Assembly: GCA_045535465.1 (NCBI GenBank)
Contig: JAZSLS010000019.1
Span: 1 to 17,324, forward strand
DNA from: SIG636 sp045535465
GTDB lineage: Bacteria > Bacillota > Clostridia > Oscillospirales > CAG-382
Length of the DNA: 17,324 nt
Direction of reading: 5' to 3'
The notes under the pieces were generated by a model. The model did no database searches. It saw only the letters and a list, made by a program, of their open reading frames with translations, and had not been told where the DNA came from. Made by a program: the position numbers and the translations under genes. Each line of letters starts with the position of its first letter. Position 1 is the first letter of the stretch. Shown piece after piece: positions 15,135 to 17,324 of this stretch.

Positions 15135-15560
15135 ATGATTAAAGAACTAATACACGACCCGATATTCCTTGCCGCAAAGTCGAATGCTGCGACAAAAGAA
15201 GATTTGCAGGCAGCACAGGATTTGCTTGAAACGCTGATGGCGCATAAGGATAGCTGTGTAGGTATGGCGGCAAATATGATCGGTGTTAAGAAGCGCATTA
15301 TTGCATTTCTCGATGAGAGTGGACGAGCTCCTACATACACTGTTATGCTTAATCCCGAGATTATTAAAAAAGACGGTCTGTACAACACCGAGGAAGGATG
15401 TCTGTCTCTTCTCGGAGGCCCAAGGCCCTGCAAACGCTATAAATCCATCAAGGTAAAGTATCAGACCATAGACTTGCAGACTCGTATCAAGACCTACACC
15501 GACCGGACAGCACAGATAATTCAGCACGAAGTCGACCATTGCGACGGGATATTAATTTGA
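15135..15560 (+). CDS. Peptide deformylase-like protein with altered motif 1
   Basis: A 141-residue deformylase-fold metalloprotein. Motif 2 EGCLS (87-91, metal ligand Cys89) and motif 3 HEVDH (131-135, ligands His131 and His135, catalytic Glu132) are intact. Motif 1, normally GxGxAAxQ, reads CVGMAANMIG (41-50), so Met48 replaces the Gln that stabilises the transition state in classical enzymes. The C-terminus stops soon after motif 3, shorter than typical type 1 enzymes. It may be a second, specialised deformylase acting on N-formyl peptides or another amide. The start follows the kinase stop by 4 bases. No fmt or housekeeping neighbours are present, which favours an accessory role. Confidence 0.82.
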   Translation: MIKELIHDPIFLAAKSNAATKEDLQAAQDLLETLMAHKDSCVGMAANMIGVKKRIIAFLDESGRAPTYTVMLNPEIIKKDGLYNTEEGCLSLLGGPRPCKRYKSIKVKYQTIDLQTRIKTYTDRTAQIIQHEVDHCDGILI

Positions 15561-15579
15561 CATACAAAGGAGAACGATT

Positions 15580-15972
15580 ATGAAACGAGTTTGCGATTTT
15601 TTAAAAAAAGCAGAAACCTATTACCTTGCAACGATTGAAGGTGACCAACCAAGAGTCCGTCCGTTCGGCACAATAAATGAGTTTGAAGGGAAGCTATACA
15701 TACAGACCGGTAAGGTGAAGCCCACAAGCCATCAGCTTGCAGCCAACCCGAAAGCTGAAATATGCGCATTTACAGAAGGTGCGTGGATTCGTGTTGCTTG
15801 CGAGCTTGTGGAGGACAACCGCTTTGAAGCGAAGAAATCTATGCTTGATGCCTACCCCAACCTTCGAGGTATGTACGATGAAAACGATGGCAACACGCAG
15901 GTGTTCTTTATGAAAAATGCAACGGCAACCTTTTGCGCTTTTGGTAAAAGCCCTGAGGTTGTGAAGTTTTAA
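15580..15972 (+). CDS. Pyridoxamine 5'-phosphate oxidase-like (split-barrel FMN-binding) protein
   Basis: A 130-residue small split-barrel flavoprotein. The N-terminal FLKKAETYYLATIEGDQPRV and RPFG segment (8-30) is the usual beginning of PNPOx-like general-stress or nitroreductase-like proteins, followed by KLYIQTGKVKPTSHQL where Lys and Ser may contact the FMN phosphate. It is too short for true PdxH. The likely role is FMN- or F420-like cofactor-dependent reduction of an unknown compound. AAAGGAG lies at 15566-15572, seven bases before ATG, a strong site. It is 19 bases after the deformylase gene in the same transcript. Confidence 0.82.
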   Translation: MKRVCDFLKKAETYYLATIEGDQPRVRPFGTINEFEGKLYIQTGKVKPTSHQLAANPKAEICAFTEGAWIRVACELVEDNRFEAKKSMLDAYPNLRGMYDENDGNTQVFFMKNATATFCAFGKSPEVVKF

Positions 15973-15982
15973 GATAGTTGCT

Positions 15983-16567
15983 GTGGTTACAAAGTTGAAA
16001 TATGGTAATACCAACACATTCTTTATTCGTGGAACTGTTGGCAATTTACTGATCGATACCGATTATGCAGGAACATTGCCCGCTTTTTATAGAGCAATAA
16101 AAGAGCACGACATTAGGATTTGTGATATAGACTATGTTTTGGCAACACATTATCATCCAGACCATATTGGGTTGGTAAGCGAGCTTGAAAAACAAGGTGT
16201 GAAATTGCTTTTGTTGGATACCCAACACTCATATATACACTTTTCAGACAAAATTTTCAGCAGAGAAAAGCACCTGAATTATGAACCTATTACTACTGAA
16301 AAAGCAACTGTTATCAGTAGTGAAGAAAGCAGAGCCTTTCTCAAAAGCATAGGTATCAACGGTACGATAGTAGCCACCGCAAGTCATAGCAAGGACAGTA
16401 TATCTTTAATTTTGGATAGCGGCGAGTGCTTTGTAGGTGATTTAGAACCTATCGAGTATCTTGGCGGTTATGAGCAAAATGAAAAATTAAAAAGTGACTG
16501 GGAGCTTATTCTGCGTTATACCCCTAAAATCATCAACTATGCACATACGAATAAAAAGATTTTGTGA
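15983..16567 (+). CDS. Metallo-beta-lactamase-fold hydrolase
   Basis: A 194-residue hydrolase with the zinc motif HYHPDH (56-61), His135 as the third-site ligand and Asp153 in CFVGDLEP. It is shorter than glyoxalase II or beta-lactamases; probable substrates are thioesters, lactones or phosphoesters. The start is a GTG at 15983 because no in-frame ATG lies nearby and KLKYGNTNTFFI begins the fold; the ribosome site is poor, so translation may rely on coupling to the preceding gene ten bases upstream. The gene is visibly richer in A+T and in AT-ending codons than the left half of the window, suggesting recent acquisition. Confidence 0.8.
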   Translation: MVTKLKYGNTNTFFIRGTVGNLLIDTDYAGTLPAFYRAIKEHDIRICDIDYVLATHYHPDHIGLVSELEKQGVKLLLLDTQHSYIHFSDKIFSREKHLNYEPITTEKATVISSEESRAFLKSIGINGTIVATASHSKDSISLILDSGECFVGDLEPIEYLGGYEQNEKLKSDWELILRYTPKIINYAHTNKKIL

Positions 16568-16592
16568 TAGGTAATTCCAATTTATTAAACCG

Positions 16593-16635
16593 AAAAACTC
16601 CTCACCACCGTAATGGCAGTGAGGAGTTTGTTTTA
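16593..16635. terminator. Bidirectional terminator after the hydrolase gene
   Basis: AAACTCCTCAC (16595-16605) pairs perfectly with GTGAGGAGTTT (16619-16629), loop 13 nt, followed by GTTTT on the plus strand; the minus strand has a TTTTT tail too. It ends the plus-strand gene run. Bases 16636-16789 hold no gene I can support. Confidence 0.8.
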
Positions 16636-16789
16636 TGCTCTTATACTCTATATTCAGTTCCATCCTTTAAAGTAAACCGGTATGCACCACAAGCATATAT
16701 TTACAAATGTATTGATTTGATAAATGATGCAAAGGAAGTATTAGTTTCGAAGTTTGCTATTAAAATTCGGATACTGAATATGTAGCGAA

Positions 16790-16827
16790 AATCCGAACCC
16801 TTCACCGATAGGTACAAGGTTCGGATT
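16790..16827 (-). terminator. Terminator of the tRNA operon
   Basis: AATCCGAACC (16790-16799) pairs with GGTTCGGATT (16818-16827) across an 18 nt loop. On the minus strand it follows tRNA-Pro by about ten bases and is trailed by TTTTCG, consistent with the end of the tRNA transcript. Confidence 0.65.
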
Positions 16828-16836
16828 ATTTGCATT

Positions 16837-16912
16837 TGGTCGAAGTGACAGGACTCGAACCTGCAGCATCTTGCTCCCAAAGCAAGCGCGCTACCAATTG
16901 CGCCACACCTCG
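16837..16912 (-). tRNA. tRNA-Pro (anticodon TGG)
   Basis: Read on the minus strand, the acceptor stem CGAGGTG pairs with CACTTCG, one G-U pair, followed by A73 and an encoded CCA. The D-arm is GCGC-AATTGGTA-GCGC, the anticodon stem CTTGC/GCAAG with loop TTTGGGA gives anticodon TGG, and the T-arm is CAGG-TTCGAGT-CCTG. All arms are intact, 76 nt with CCA. Confidence 0.96.
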
Positions 16913-16951
16913 AAGTATTAGATTGTATGTTTTTTATTAAATTCGCATCGT

Positions 16952-17097
16952 AAGCAAGCGCACTTCCTGTTGCAACCAAGGCTCTGTCTTCGTTCGCTAT
17001 GCTCCCTCGACAACCGCCGGTTGCTGCCACTCGAAACGGTCCACTGCATCCGCCACAGGCGGCGTGCACCGTTTCTCCCCAATTGCGCCACACTTCG
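16952..17097 (-). pseudogene. Broken tRNA-Pro copy with structured insert
   Basis: The minus strand begins with 19 bases (17079-17097) matching the tRNA-Pro 5' end at 18 of 19 positions, through the D-loop GG. Homology then stops. A GC-rich insert of roughly 117 bp follows (17078 down to 16962), and ten bases of the anticodon-arm sequence (GCGCTTGCTT, 16952-16961) reappear at its far end; the rest of the tRNA is missing. The insert folds well: 17034-17040 pairs with 17068-17074, enclosing 17050-17054/17058-17062, and 17011-17015 pairs with 17019-17023. A 12-base direct repeat (TTTTATTAAATT) lies at 16932-16943 and 17099-17110. It cannot give a functional tRNA as written. The 10-base second match could be chance. 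Confidence 0.6.
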
Positions 17098-17119
17098 ATT
17101 TTATTAAATTTTGTGTAGC

Positions 17120-17148
17120 AAAGCCCAATGCTTTTGACATTGGGCTTT
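17120..17148. repeat. Hairpin between tRNA-His and the broken tRNA-Pro copy
   Basis: A perfect 11 bp stem, AAAGCCCAATG (17120-17130) with CATTGGGCTTT (17138-17148), 7 nt loop. There is no clear T-tract on the minus strand, so it may be a processing signal or attenuator in the tRNA transcript. Confidence 0.6.
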
Positions 17149-17157
17149 AGCTCTTTA

Positions 17158-17235
17158 TGGGGTGGATAACCGGATTTGAACCGACGACCCTCAGGGCCAC
17201 AACCTGATACTCTAACCAACTGAGCTATATCCACC
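17158..17235 (-). tRNA. tRNA-His (anticodon GTG)
   Basis: On the minus strand, acceptor GTGGATA pairs with TATCCAC, with C73 and encoded CCA. The extra 5' G at -1 (complement of base 17235) needed by histidyl-tRNA synthetase is present and faces C73. The anticodon stem TCAGG/CCTGA with loop TTGTGGC gives GTG. D- and T-arms are normal. Confidence 0.96.
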
Positions 17236-17250
17236 ATATAAAATTTTAGC

Positions 17251-17275
17251 TTGTGGGCGGACTTGCCGCCCACAA
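17251..17275. repeat. Hairpin between tRNA-Arg and tRNA-His
   Basis: A perfect 10 bp GC-rich stem, TTGTGGGCGG (17251-17260) with CCGCCCACAA (17266-17275), 5 nt loop, located 3 bases past the tRNA-Arg 3' end on the minus strand. No strong T-tract follows. Confidence 0.6.
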
Positions 17276-17278
17276 AGC

Positions 17279-17324
17279 TGGCGTGCTTTGAGGGACTCGA
17301 ACCCCCGACCCTCTGCTTAGAAGG
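17279..17324 (-). tRNA. tRNA-Arg (anticodon TCT), 3' part, cut by window end
   Basis: Only the 3' portion is inside the window. On the minus strand it shows the anticodon region CTTCTAA (anticodon TCT) followed by GCAG, T-arm GGGGG-TTCGAGT-CCCTC, acceptor 3' strand AAAGCAC, G73 and encoded CCA. The 5' half lies beyond the edge. Confidence 0.88.

Noticed and set aside
16564..16785. Plus-strand open frame of 73 codons after the MBL hydrolase gene
   Set aside because: It passes through a terminator hairpin and lacks a ribosome site; the later half has a faintly protein-like look but could only be a gene fragment, without support.
16701..17273. Minus-strand open frame of 190 codons
   Set aside because: It is a reading of two complete tRNA genes (His, Pro) and the broken copy; not a protein gene.
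1..17324. CRISPR array, insertion sequence or transposase
   Set aside because: No regularly spaced direct repeats and no transposase or integrase coding sequence were found in any frame.

Overview
The window looks like a chromosomal segment of a Firmicute, most likely an uncultured gut or rumen-type Clostridia bacterium. The pointers are AAGGAGG-type ribosome binding sites, TTGACA/TATAAT promoters often with an extended TG, a membrane-anchored serpin behind an ECF sigma factor, a Pr6Pr membrane protein, a YheH/YheI-like half-transporter pair with MarR, and an FAD-Rieske oxidoreductase. This placement is an inference from gene content; no marker gene fixes the species.

Layout. Bases 1-466 hold no convincing gene. 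They carry a string of strong hairpins bounded by two copies of one perfect palindrome, then a promoter for a two-gene operon (467-2418): an ECF sigma factor overlapping a gene for a serpin tethered to the membrane by an N-terminal helix. Bases 2419-3280 have no long ORF. They contain two terminators and, on the minus strand, a self-contained transcription unit of about 580 nt (promoter near 3072-3100, strong terminator at 2498-2542) that looks like a structured non-coding RNA or a small-peptide RNA. A plus-strand run follows: a zinc-ribbon/beta-propeller/tail-anchored protein, a Nudix hydrolase overlapping a DUF1295 membrane protein, and a Pr6Pr-like membrane protein. Convergent to these is a minus-strand operon of a MarR regulator and two ABC exporter half-transporters (7828-11760). 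The two ATPase subunits have complementary degenerate residues, so they should form one asymmetric heterodimer. A palindromic operator overlaps the marR promoter.

Divergent from marR is an FAD oxidoreductase with a C-terminal Rieske cluster site (11930-13225), then a rhodanese lipoprotein with its own strong promoter, a small methyltransferase, a P-loop kinase-like protein, a non-canonical peptide deformylase, a pyridoxamine-phosphate-oxidase-like protein and a metallo-beta-lactamase-fold hydrolase. After a terminator, the right end is a minus-strand tRNA cluster (Arg, His, Pro). A hairpin lies between Arg and His and another between His and Pro, and next to tRNA-Pro is a broken tRNA-Pro copy interrupted by a structured insert of roughly 117 bp.

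The best candidates for something undescribed are the sigma factor/membrane-serpin pair (a possible protease-sensing anti-sigma switch), the minus-strand transcription unit at about 2487-3067, and the interrupted tRNA-Pro copy.
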